A stretch of 64,000 bases of DNA from assembly GCF_010120595.1 (NCBI RefSeq), contig NZ_CP038020.1, positions 1,798,001 through 1,862,000 on the forward strand, written 5' to 3'. A model generated the notes under the pieces. It was not told the DNA's origin. It saw only the letters and a list, made by a program, of their open reading frames with translations, and made no database searches. The first letter of the stretch is position 1; every line of letters starts with the position of its first letter. The stretch comes from Streptococcus thermophilus (lineage in GTDB: Bacteria > Bacillota > Bacilli > Lactobacillales > Streptococcaceae). The position numbers were made by a program, and so were the translations under genes. Shown here in pieces: positions 31,905 to 40,848 of this stretch.

Positions 31905-33660
31905 TTATTTGAAAATAGAACTTGTGAAACTATCTGTCTCTTGTAGGAGTTTCTTATAGACAGCTTCTTTGAGTTTCGTCGTATGACTTGTTGACACAGA
32001 TTTATTCCCCTTATTATCTGTTTTAATAGTTGCAGCATCTTTTGCTACTACAGCTTTAAACAAGGCTAATAAATCATCATAAGAGCTTATTGTTGTACCG
32101 TCAATTGCAACTGTCGTCAAACCATGTGATGATTTGTCTTTCACTTCTTTGAAATAGGCCTTCTTGAAGTCTTCTAGTAAGTTGAACTGACCATCAGAAA
32201 TCTTGCTAATGATAAAGTCGTCTCCAAGGGTGTCCTTACCAGCCGCTTTTGCTTCTTGTTTATACTTGTTAGTTGCATAACCTAGGAAGCCTTTTTCATA
32301 GCCATAGTAACCCCAGAGTCTGAAGGTGTTATGCTTGAAGGACATAGCTCCTGGAGATCCCTCACTGGTATTACCACCATAAATAGCAGACATCATAGGG
32401 ACATTGACATAGGCAGAAGAGAAATCATCTGGTTTATAGACACCATTCCCAGGACCACGATTGGTCATAAAGTTATCATCTACAAGGTCATCAATAGAAG
32501 TCAAGTTAATAGCCTTTTCACTATCACTTAGAGAACGAACCTGGTCGTATTGATTTTTACTGTTACCTCGTAACTGTTTATCTACCTTCTTGAAGCATGC
32601 GTTATTGAGGTCCTGATTTCCTTGACTGAGGACTGCTTCCCCTTCAAGTGAGTCAAGAAGCATGAGGGTATCGTTGTAACCCTTCATGTAACGGTCGATG
32701 GCTTCACGTGAGTTCAACTTGTTTGGATTAGTGTTGTACCACTGATTACCGTCGTTTTCTCTTTCAAAGGTCATGTTCAGTCCTAAGGCACCGTATCCAC
32801 CTTGATGCCCCTGAGTAGCTGGTGATTGAAGAAGACCTTGGGCATAAGCTTCAACGTCTGTTCCTTCACGACGACCATAATCTCCAAAGTAGGCAATACG
32901 GTCATTGAGGTGGGTAGTTTCATGCGTGAAGGCCGAAGCACCGTACTCACTAATCATGTTAGACATGACGTAAGTAACCTTGGCACGATTATCATATGGA
33001 TTGTCATAGATAGCAGCATAGGCACCAGCCATGGCTCCATTGTCTCCATAGTACTCACCAACTGGACCATAGATTTCACGAATTGGCGCATAGACTTCCG
33101 TACTGTTCTTGAATTGGCCGTAACGCTCTGGCCAACCATGACCCCAGACATAGAAACCTTCCCAGACAGGATTGACAATATCTTTGAACAACCTGTTTTT
33201 AACTTTGTCTCTAGCCAATCTATGCCAGAAATCAAGGTAGTTGATTTGACGTTGGGCAGCTAAATCAATCTCAGATTTCAGTTTTTCAAGAGTCGTATTG
33301 TACTTGTTATCTGTTCCATAAGACATGGTGTCATAGGTTGAAATCAAGAACATCTCTGTCTTATCAAGATTCAATAATGGTAGAATCATTTTTCTGTGTA
33401 GACCACGTGTTAAGTTATCTTAAGCACGATACTTGTGCTCGCCAACACCTTCATTTTGAGACGCCTTTTCTACAACGTAGACCTTATCCTTAGTGGCATC
33501 GATAAACCAATCATTCATATTGTCGATAGTCGTAAAAAGTTTTCGATTGTAGTTGAGGAAGTCGTTTAAATCCCCAGATTTAGTATATTTCGCTAGAACT
33601 TCACCGAAAGAATCATATGTTCTTGAGCCACTGATATTATTTTCCTTAGAGCCAATTTCA
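31905..33660 (-). pseudogene. Zinc metalloprotease of the M26 (ZmpB/IgA1 protease) family, C-terminal remnant
   Basis: The minus strand reads as the peptidase domain of streptococcal Zmp proteins: metal site FTHETTHLNDRIAYFGDYGR with the distal Glu in EGTDVEAY, plus RAKVTYVMSNMISEYGASAF. The frame is open for 494 codons from 33389. Further upstream it is still readable (DWFIDATKDKVYVVEKASQN) across an in-frame TAA at 33420-33422, then fades near 33660. Family members are about 1,500-2,000 residues with signal peptide and LPXTG anchor; all of that is missing, so no secreted enzyme can result. Confidence 0.82.
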
Positions 33661-33863
33661 ATTAATATGATGTAATTTTAACAATATCTGTTATACTATC
33701 TTTAGTTAAGTTTCTTCACTTATGGAGATAGAAGGTTTCAGATTTGAGAACAGAATAGAATCATTCGATACAGGCTAGATTAGTTTCTACTGAATATGCT
33801 TTTTTGACCATAACAAAACACTCCTGTTTCTAGTTTACCAGAATTCAACAAGAGTGTTTTCTT
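33661..33863. other. Short debris region with a hairpin
   Basis: AAAACACTC (33815-33823) faces GAGTGTTTT (33852-33860) across 28 bases, like the end of a lost IS element. Nothing else readable. Confidence 0.35.
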
Positions 33864-34145
33864 GTGTCTCATTTTATAGATGCAGTGCCTTCAATCGCTG
33901 GCCTATCTGGTGGCCAAAAAGGAAAACTACTCCTACTGCACATCGTCATAGAAAGCCCTCAACTCTTGATCTTAGATGAACCAACCAGAAATTTTTCACC
34001 CACCTCACAACCCCAAGTCCGACAGCTCTTCGAGAACTATCCAGGTGCACTTCTTACAGTATTACATGATGTCAACTACCTCAGACAAGTTTGTCAAAAG
34101 ATATATCGCCTGGATGCACACGGTTTAGAAGAAGTTGAGATTTAA
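33864..34145 (+). pseudogene. ABC transporter ATPase (ABC-F-like), C-terminal fragment
   Basis: About 93 codons with the signature LSGGQKGKLLLLHIVIESPQ and Walker B LLILDEPTRNFSP, then LLTVLHDVNYLRQVCQKIYR (H-loop). The Walker A half is absent, so it cannot bind ATP. ABC-F proteins normally have DEPTNHLD; here this is DEPTRNFS, another sign of decay. No promoter seen. The only plus-strand coding between galR and gshF. Confidence 0.7.
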
Positions 34146-34199
34146 GAGATCAAATCTATCGTTTTTACAAGAGAAAACTCAAAAGAAACCTTTTACATA

Positions 34200-35056
34200 T
34201 TAATCAATTTCAAGACCGCCAGTATAAAGTCGGTAGTAGGTACCACCTTGTTCCATAAGGGTATCATGGTCACCACGTTCAATGATACGCCCATGATCCA
34301 TAACCAGGATAACGTCAGAATTAACGATGGTTGAAAGACGGTGGGCGATAACGAAGACCGTACGTCCTTCCATAAGCCGGTCCATCCCCTCTTGTACCAA
34401 TTTTTCAGTACGAGAGTCAATCGAAGAAGTCGCTTCATCAAGGATGAGAACCGGTGCATTGGCAAGGGCAGCACGCGTAATGGCAATCAGCTGACGTTGT
34501 CCATCAGACAAGCCTGCGCCATCATCTGTAAGAACAGTGTCGTAACCATTGTCCAAATGTTGCACAAAAGAATCCACGTTAGCAATACGAGCAGCTTCAA
34601 GAATTTCCTCGCGAGTCGCATCCGCACGGCCGTAGACAATATTTTCAGCGATAGTCCCTGTGAGGAGATGCGTATCTTGAAGTACGATACCAAGTGATCG
34701 ACGAAGAGAATCTTTTTCAATCAGTTTCACATCGATGCCATCATAAGTAATCACACCAGATTGGATGTCGTAGAAACGATTAATCAAGGTAGATTCTTAG
34801 CAAATCCAGCAGAAGCAACAGCCGCATAGCGAGCCGACTGCATACCACAGAATAAGGATAGAAAGGCGCAAACCAACATGAGACCATCATAGAACCAAAT
34901 GTTAGACATGTTGGATTGTTGGACACCTTTGTCCAAAAGATTAGCCATGACAAAGGGAATGGAAATCTCAAACATGACTTCTAGCGCCATAAAGAGGGAC
35001 GATAGAAATGAGGGTTTCTTGTATTCCTTTATCTGGGCGATAAGAGTTTGAAACAT
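34200..35056 (-). pseudogene. ABC exporter (fused permease-ATPase), internally deleted
   Basis: The 5' end encodes the first membrane helices of a multidrug/peptide exporter half (KKPSFLSSLFMALEVMFEIS, residues 1-88). The frame then jumps to TLINRFYDIQSGVITYDGID, just after Walker A, and on through LSDGQRQLIAITRAALANAP and VLILDEATSSIDSRT. About 290 residues, including the rest of the permease and Walker A, are missing, and the junction near 34787-34797 is out of frame. Both halves are therefore dead. Its partner half-transporter is not in the window. Confidence 0.85.
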
Positions 35057-35696
35057 AATTATCTCCGTTTTATTTGTTTTTCTTTTATTTTTTGATATTT
35101 TTCTTAAGTGGCTTCGGACGCTAGCAGCTTCCTTCGGAATCTCATAGCTAAGTTTTGATCCTCAGTCTCAAAACTTCCGTGTTATAGAAGTCTTTTGACT
35201 TCTATAACTACTACCACGGTGAAAAATATCGCCTACTCTGTGCAGAGCGTGTTTCATTCAGTGATAGATAAAGCGAGTTCTCCAAGTCATCACAGTGAAA
35301 GTATCGCTGGGCGAACAGGGTGACTTGTGAGATTATTACTTTGTTCTCAACAAGACCTAGACTATTGGTTAACTACTGCCACTATGAAAAAAATTGTCTG
35401 CTCTATTCAAAGGAAACATTTAAAATATCCAGCTAAATGCTCATATTTTATCTATAAAAGAACGGTTATACCCTTTTGAAGGCATACAAAAGCCCCTGAG
35501 GGCATATCCTAGGGATTCTTTCGTTCTCATATATACTTCACAAGTATAGGCTAATTTGATTTAAATTGCAAGTAAAATTTTATGTAACTGAGAATTGTTC
35601 TAATTTCTCATTTTTTGATTGAAATCTGTTCATTTTTCACAAACTCATTCAAAATATTCGGAAATTCCTCTTAACCGTAGCAGAAATTTGTTTTCT
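35057..35696. other. Structured non-coding region upstream of gshF
   Basis: No gene. It has two clear hairpins: AAGTTTTGA / TCAAAACTT (35150-35158, 35168-35176) and a perfect 12-base stem GTTATAGAAGTC / GACTTCTATAAC (35181-35192, 35197-35208, loop TTTT). A 13-base stretch TGGGCGAACAGGG (35308-35320) recurs inverted at 52986-52998. This looks like a decayed small dispersed repeat or RNA-structured element; I cannot name it. Confidence 0.5.
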
Positions 35697-35705
35697 GTTC
35701 CTATT

Positions 35706-35740
35706 TATAATAGACTATCACTAACATTACATGAAAAGGT
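35706..35740 (+). promoter_or_regulatory. Promoter and ribosome site of gshF
   Basis: TATAAT at 35706-35711 without a good -35, and AAAGGTG 6 bases before the ATG. Confidence 0.5.
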
Positions 35741-35746
35741 GATTCT

Positions 35747-38011
35747 ATGACATTAAACCAACTGCTTCAAAAACTGGAAGCTACCAGCCCTATTCTCCAA
35801 GCTAATTTTGGAATCGAGCGCGAGAGTCTACGTGTCGATAGGCAAGGACAACTGGTGCATACACCTCACCCATCCTGTCTAGGAGCTCGTAGTTTCCACC
35901 CCTATATTCAGACTGATTTTTGCGAGTTTCAGATGGAACTCATCACACCAGTTGCCAAATCTACTACTGAGGCTCGCCGATTTCTGGGAGCTATTACTGA
36001 TGTAGCTGGCCGCTCTATTGCTACAGACGAGGTTCTCTGGCCTTTATCCATGCCACCTCGTCTAAAGGCAGAGGAGATTCAAGTTGCTCAACTGGAAAAT
36101 GACTTCGAACGCCATTATCGTAACTATTTGGCTGAAAAATACGGAACTAAACTACAAGCTATCTCAGGTATCCACTATAATATGGAACTGGGTAAAGATT
36201 TAGTTGAGGCCTTGTTCCAAGAAAGTGATCAGACCGATATGATTGCCTTCAAAAACGCCCTCTATCTTAAGCTGGCTCAGAACTACTTGCGCTACCGTTG
36301 GGTGATTACCTATCTCTTTGGGGCCTCACCCATCGCCGAACAAGGTTTCTTTGACCAGGAAGTTCCAGAACCTGTGCGTTCCTTCCGTAACAGTGACCAC
36401 GGCTATGTCAATAAGGAAGAGATTCAAGTATCCTTTGTAAGTCTAGAAGATTATGTCTCAGCCATTGAAACCTATATCGAACAAGGAGATTTGAATGCAG
36501 AGAAAGAATTTTACTCAGCTGTTCGTTTCCGTGGACAAAAGGTTAATCGTTCCTTCCTTGACAAAGGAATCACCTACCTAGAGTTCCGTAATTTCGACCT
36601 TAACCCTTTTGAGCGTATCGGTATTAGTCAGACTACTATGGACACTGTGCACTTACTCATTTTAGCCTTCCTTTGGCTTGATAGCCCTGAAAATGTCGAC
36701 CAAGCTCTTGCACAAGGCCACGCGTTAAATGAGAAAATTGCCCTCTCTCATCCTCTAGAACCTCTACCTTCGGAGGCTAAAACTCAGGACATTGTAACTG
36801 CCCTAGACCAACTGGTGCAACACTTTGGACTTGGTGACTATCATCAAGATCTGGTTAAGCAAGTTAAGGCAGCCTTTGCGGATCCAAATCAAACGCTCTC
36901 TGCCCAGCTCTTACCCTATATCAAAGACAAATCTCTAGCCGAATTTGCTTTAAACAAGGCTCTTGCCTATCATGATTACGACTGGACTGCCCACTATGCT
37001 CTCAAGGGCTATGAAGAGATGGAACTCTCCACCCAGATGTTGCTCTTTGATGCCATCCAAAAGGGGATTCACTTTGAAATATTGGATGAGCAAGATCAAT
37101 TCCTAAAACTTTGGCACCAAGACCATGTTGAATACGTCAAAAACGGTAACATGACCTCAAAAGACAACTACGTGGTTCCCCTTGCTATGGCTAATAAGAC
37201 CGTAACCAAGAAGATTCTAGCAGATGCTGGCTTTCCAGTTCCTTCAGGAGACGAATTTACCAGTCTTGAGGAAGGACTTGCCTACTACCCTCTTATCAAG
37301 GATAAGCAAATTGTTGTCAAACCCAAGTCAACTAACTTTGGTCTGGGAATTTCCATTTTCCAAGAACCTGCCAGTCTTGACAACTATCAAAAAGCCCTTG
37401 AAATTGCTTTCGCAGAAGATACCTCTGTCCTTGTTGAAGAATTTATTCCAGGAACCGAATACCGTTTCTTCATCTTGGATGGGCGTTGTGAGGCTGTTCT
37501 TCTGCGTGTCGCTGCCAATGTTATTGGTGATGGCAAACACACCATTCGTGAACTAGTCGCTCAGAAAAATGCTAATCCATTGCGTGGCCGTGATCACCGG
37601 TCACCTCTGGAAATCATTGAGCTAGGAGACATCGAACAACTAATGTTAGCTCAACAGGGTTACACACCTGATGATATTCTCCCAGAAGGAAAAAAGGTCA
37701 ATCTGCGTCGTAATTCCAACATCTCTACAGGTGGTGACTCTATTGATATCACTGAGACCATGGATTCCTCTTACCAAGAATTAGCCGCAGCCATGGCAAC
37801 TAGCATGGGCGCCTGGGCTTGCGGGGTTGATCTGATAATTCCAGATGAAACTCAAATTGCCACCAAGGAAAATCCTCATTGCACCTGCATTGAGCTCAAC
37901 TTTAACCCTTCGATGTATATGCACACCTACTGTGCTGAGGGTCCTGGCCAAGCTATCACTACTAAAATCCTAGATAAACTTTTTCCAGAAATAGTGGCTG
38001 GTCAAACTTAA
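35747..38011 (+). CDS. gshF: Bifunctional glutamate-cysteine ligase/glutathione synthetase GshF (GshAB)
   Basis: A 754-residue fusion that makes glutathione from Glu, Cys and Gly. Residues about 1-470 are gamma-glutamylcysteine ligase (FGIERESLRVDRQGQLVHTP; FCEFQMELITPV; NFDLNPFERIGISQ). Residues about 480-754 are an ATP-grasp domain (KPKSTNFGLGISIFQEPASL; LVEEFIPGTEYRFFILDGRC; the ligand-binding ELNFNPSMYMHTYCAEGPGQ near the end). Full length and without lesions, in contrast to the decayed genes on its left. Single-gene unit with its own terminator. It supports oxidative and acid stress tolerance in these streptococci. Confidence 0.96.
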   Translation: MTLNQLLQKLEATSPILQANFGIERESLRVDRQGQLVHTPHPSCLGARSFHPYIQTDFCEFQMELITPVAKSTTEARRFLGAITDVAGRSIATDEVLWPLSMPPRLKAEEIQVAQLENDFERHYRNYLAEKYGTKLQAISGIHYNMELGKDLVEALFQESDQTDMIAFKNALYLKLAQNYLRYRWVITYLFGASPIAEQGFFDQEVPEPVRSFRNSDHGYVNKEEIQVSFVSLEDYVSAIETYIEQGDLNAEKEFYSAVRFRGQKVNRSFLDKGITYLEFRNFDLNPFERIGISQTTMDTVHLLILAFLWLDSPENVDQALAQGHALNEKIALSHPLEPLPSEAKTQDIVTALDQLVQHFGLGDYHQDLVKQVKAAFADPNQTLSAQLLPYIKDKSLAEFALNKALAYHDYDWTAHYALKGYEEMELSTQMLLFDAIQKGIHFEILDEQDQFLKLWHQDHVEYVKNGNMTSKDNYVVPLAMANKTVTKKILADAGFPVPSGDEFTSLEEGLAYYPLIKDKQIVVKPKSTNFGLGISIFQEPASLDNYQKALEIAFAEDTSVLVEEFIPGTEYRFFILDGRCEAVLLRVAANVIGDGKHTIRELVAQKNANPLRGRDHRSPLEIIELGDIEQLMLAQQGYTPDDILPEGKKVNLRRNSNISTGGDSIDITETMDSSYQELAAAMATSMGAWACGVDLIIPDETQIATKENPHCTCIELNFNPSMYMHTYCAEGPGQAITTKILDKLFPEIVAGQT

Positions 38012-38032
38012 TAGCTGTAACTTTAGGAACCT

Positions 38033-38067
38033 AAAAGCACCTTTATCATAATGATAAAGGTGCTTTT
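38033..38067. terminator. Bidirectional terminator between gshF and the convergent gene
   Basis: A perfect 16-base stem (AAAAGCACCTTTATCA, loop TAA) with A-run and T-run at the two ends, between two converging genes. Confidence 0.9.
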
Positions 38068-38073
38068 ACTCTA

Positions 38074-38799
38074 TTAGCCACACTCTCCTGCTTCTTCCTC
38101 AGGATGAGCTTCCATGTACTGGATGCGCTCTATATAGGCATCTTGAGCCTGGTTGAAGGCTTCCTGATCTCTATATGGATAATCTATATAAAATAGGTCC
38201 CGCCAACCATTAAACGTTTGGCTATTGTAAAAACCTTGAATCTTGGTAGGAAGGAAATCCTTGTTGTAGCTGATACGCAACTTAAGCAAGTCCTTGTCCT
38301 GAAACTGAGTGATGATACTACTGAAAGACTCCTGCCCTTCCAGACTAGACCAAACCTTCTTAAGAGTAATGTCTTGACTATAATGGTTAGACTTAATACG
38401 ATTTTTATCCACAGGTAGCTTTTGAGTGGCTACTAAAAGGTAGGATAACTCCCCTTGAAAATAAGCTTCAATAGTCAAGTCACCAAGACTAGACCCATAC
38501 AAGATACCATCCTTAATGGCAATATTTGACCCAAAAAGTCTCTGGCCAGCCACATCAAAGGACATCCCTTCATCCTGCCTATAGAGCTTGATGGCGTAGG
38601 CATCCCTTACACGATAGAAATTTTTAGCGATGAAAACATTATCTAGGGTCTCATTCTTTTTTGTCTCCACCTTGGGGCTTGTAGCTTTCTTGGTAAAAGC
38701 TGTCAAACCCATTGAGCACAAGATTAGAACGAATATAATCAAGGTAAGCATTGTAGACCTGAAGCCTGTCTTCTGTCTTAACTTGTCTCCATGTTTCAA
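38074..38799 (-). CDS. Membrane-anchored hypothetical protein
   Basis: A 241-residue protein with a basic N-terminus and one membrane helix (TMLTLIIFVLILCSMGLTAF, residues about 16-35), then an extracellular domain of unknown fold (NETLDNVFIAKNFYRVRDAY; KNRIKSNHYSQDITLKKVWS). It ends in an acidic tail (EAHPEEEAGECG). The start at the first ATG overlaps the upstream gene by about 150 bases in another frame; a later ATG (38751) would shorten the overlap but remove the basic residues before the helix, so I prefer the first. Probably forms an operon with the upstream gene; no function recognised. Confidence 0.7.
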   Translation of the reverse strand: MKHGDKLRQKTGFRSTMLTLIIFVLILCSMGLTAFTKKATSPKVETKKNETLDNVFIAKNFYRVRDAYAIKLYRQDEGMSFDVAGQRLFGSNIAIKDGILYGSSLGDLTIEAYFQGELSYLLVATQKLPVDKNRIKSNHYSQDITLKKVWSSLEGQESFSSIITQFQDKDLLKLRISYNKDFLPTKIQGFYNSQTFNGWRDLFYIDYPYRDQEAFNQAQDAYIERIQYMEAHPEEEAGECG

Positions 38800-40180
38800 G
38801 GTCTTTCAAGCCTCCCTTTTTAACAATATCAGCATAGTGCCCACCGTTTAAGACATTCTTGGCATTTTTCCACTTTCGAACCATCTTGCGTCTAATCGCA
38901 TTGTCGGTAGGGTGACGAACGTCGAGATAGGTATGGCTATTATTGAGATAGGCTGGTAGGTCAGCATTCAATCCCTTAGACAGCCCATAGTTAGCAGAGT
39001 CCGTATCGGCAATGTCAGCACCATCTTCAATCTTGTAATGCTTGGGATTAGAGTCGATGCTACCGTCTTTCCTTTTCTTGTAGACATTCCACTCAGAAAC
39101 AAATTTCCTTGTATCCATATTGACAATAAATTCAATAAAGCGGGAATTGCTGACACCGTAAGCTCCCATGACACTGGTCTGAGGTAGCTGAATTTTCATG
39201 TTCTCTGGATAGGTAAAGTCTCCCAAGCTTCGATTATGATAGGAAGCACCTGTAGTATAATCCAACTTAATCTTCTTGTCCTTGCTGTAAGCCAGAAGCT
39301 TGTCTAAATCCGTCTTGCCCTTGTAATTGGTCCTAATATAGTCCATGGACTGCTTATCAATCCAAGACCTAAAAAGGTGGAGCTTGATACCTAAGTCATC
39401 TATACCAAGCCCTAAATCCGTCTGATACGTCTCCATAATAGCCTCACGGAAGTAACTGTAAAAAGGACTGGTCGGCTCTAGCTTTTTGGAAAATTTATAA
39501 CCTGACTTTCCTAACTGGAGGAACTGGTACTTATCCACATAAACCTGCATGTGAGTCATAACCAAATCAAGCTTGTCATGATTAGGTAGTTGAGAAGCTT
39601 GAAAAAAGTCTGTATAGGTATCTGAGCCTACTTCCTTACTTTCTTGGTCAATATCCTGTAGAACCTTGTCTAGCTGGGTTAGGGAAGTCTTCTTCATCTT
39701 ACTTCTCACCTGAGCCACATAAGCAGGCTTAATGGTCGGATCCCAGTGGTCACGAGCCATAATGGCATCTTCTTTTTGAGAAATCAAGGTCAACCGTTTC
39801 TGATAAGACTCGTCCTCCAAAGCAAGCTTTAAAGCTTTTGATGGCGTAGCTTGAACCACAGATAAATCACCGTAGATATCTGCTTTGAGGACAAGATTTA
39901 CCTGCATATCATATGAATGATTGACATGGAGAACTAAGCGAATCTTCCCATCTTCCTTCCTAACAGACAGATCGTCGAGTTGATAAGATTGGATAACCCC
40001 AGCATGACTAAGGGCCAGTCTGTCTAGATTTTCCAAAGAATCCTGATAAATATAGGAAATCTCAGGGTCTTTGACCTTCTTTACCAGAGATTGATTTCGC
40101 TGTCGGTTAGAAACCACAAGACCAAGTATAAGGATTACAGTCAGAGCACTTGCCAGATACTGTAAAATTACTTTCTTCAT
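38651..40180 (-). CDS. Hypothetical secreted or membrane-anchored protein (DUF3114-like)
   Basis: A 509-residue protein with an N-terminal signal anchor (VILQYLASALTVILILGLVV) and a large extracytoplasmic domain. The C-terminal third is tyrosine- and histidine-rich with DVRHPTDNAIRRKMVRKWKN and LNGGHYADIVKKGGLKDLET, reminiscent of a streptococcal domain of unknown function (DUF3114), but I am not certain of that name. It overlaps the next gene by about 150 bases. Intact, with plausible promoter sequence upstream. Function unknown; the coupling suggests the two products act together at the cell surface. Confidence 0.7.
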   Translation of the reverse strand: MKKVILQYLASALTVILILGLVVSNRQRNQSLVKKVKDPEISYIYQDSLENLDRLALSHAGVIQSYQLDDLSVRKEDGKIRLVLHVNHSYDMQVNLVLKADIYGDLSVVQATPSKALKLALEDESYQKRLTLISQKEDAIMARDHWDPTIKPAYVAQVRSKMKKTSLTQLDKVLQDIDQESKEVGSDTYTDFFQASQLPNHDKLDLVMTHMQVYVDKYQFLQLGKSGYKFSKKLEPTSPFYSYFREAIMETYQTDLGLGIDDLGIKLHLFRSWIDKQSMDYIRTNYKGKTDLDKLLAYSKDKKIKLDYTTGASYHNRSLGDFTYPENMKIQLPQTSVMGAYGVSNSRFIEFIVNMDTRKFVSEWNVYKKRKDGSIDSNPKHYKIEDGADIADTDSANYGLSKGLNADLPAYLNNSHTYLDVRHPTDNAIRRKMVRKWKNAKNVLNGGHYADIVKKGGLKDLETWRQVKTEDRLQVYNAYLDYIRSNLVLNGFDSFYQESYKPQGGDKKE

Positions 40181-40250
40181 AGTACTTACATTATAGCATA
40201 GGAGGACAAAATATTCTGAAAACTATTGGCAAACGCTGCAAACAAATGAA

Positions 40251-40274
40251 AAACAGGTCGACTAAGACCTGTTT
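40251..40274 (-). terminator. Terminator after the truncated acetyltransferase
   Basis: AAACAGGTC / GACCTGTTT stem of 9 with a 6-base loop, T-run on the minus strand. It lies 11 bases after the acetyltransferase stop. Confidence 0.8.
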
Positions 40275-40285
40275 GGTTTGATTGT

Positions 40286-40631
40286 TTATAAATCACTCAA
40301 GCGACGATGCTTAATATTTAAGTCAAAATAAGCTTTTTCTTGAAGTTTGCGGAATATCTCTCTGTAGGCTTCTTCGTCAAAGTGATCACCACGATAGAGA
40401 ATCTCAAAGCTTAAACCTTCATATTCCAAGAAGGCATTGGAAGTCTTGAACCCATTACGCTTATAAAAATCCCAACATGCCTCACGTTGCTTAGGATTGT
40501 CATTTGGTTCATCCAAGCGTTCTACTTCCAAGACCATAGAACGCGATGATCCATAAAAGTCCACCAGTTTATCAATAATCTCACTTCCGTAGCCATGACT
40601 CCGCATTTGAGGTACGATGGCAAAGTGACGT
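40286..40631 (-). pseudogene. GNAT-family acetyltransferase, 5'-truncated
   Basis: The minus strand reads HFAIVPQMRSHGYGSEIIDK, the acetyl-CoA-binding motif A of GNAT enzymes (V-P-x-x-R-x-x-G-Y/H-G), then MVLEVERLDEPNDNPKQREA and FYKRNGFKTSN. The N-terminal half is replaced at about 40632 by an IS981-type end remnant, and a stop sits at the junction. The remaining ~106 codons could be translated from the internal ATG but lack the N-terminal strands of the fold, so I call it broken. Confidence 0.75.
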
Positions 40632-40709
40632 TAAGTCAAGTTTTTAGAGTAACAAACGTAGAATTTTAATCTATTTATTTCAAGCACTTACCTTTTCAAA
40701 TTGATTAGG
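40632..40709 (-). mobile_element. IS981-type right-end remnant
   Basis: The 26 bases from 40684 match the orfB end of the IS981-like copy at 46451, here with its natural stop (EKVSA stop). The outer part with TTTTAGAGTAACAAACGTAG resembles the left-end CTTAGAGTCACTATTGTA of the same element, as expected for imperfect terminal repeats. The remainder of the element is lost. The next ~140 bases, to 40848, hold nothing I can read. Confidence 0.65.
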
Positions 40710-40848
40710 GGAAAATAAAAAGTTAGCTTTCAATTAGTCTAAAATAGCATAGTATCAGACACTTGCAGAATTCTAACTGTATTTTATTTTCAATACAACT
40801 GATTATCAAATGCAATATTTTGGATTGTATTTCAATTTGAACTCTGTG

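Noticed and set aside
32826..33263. 145-codon plus-strand frame opposite the metalloprotease remnant
   Set aside because: Composition mirrors the M26 coding strand (Ile/Thr/Ser-rich antisense); no family and no start signal.
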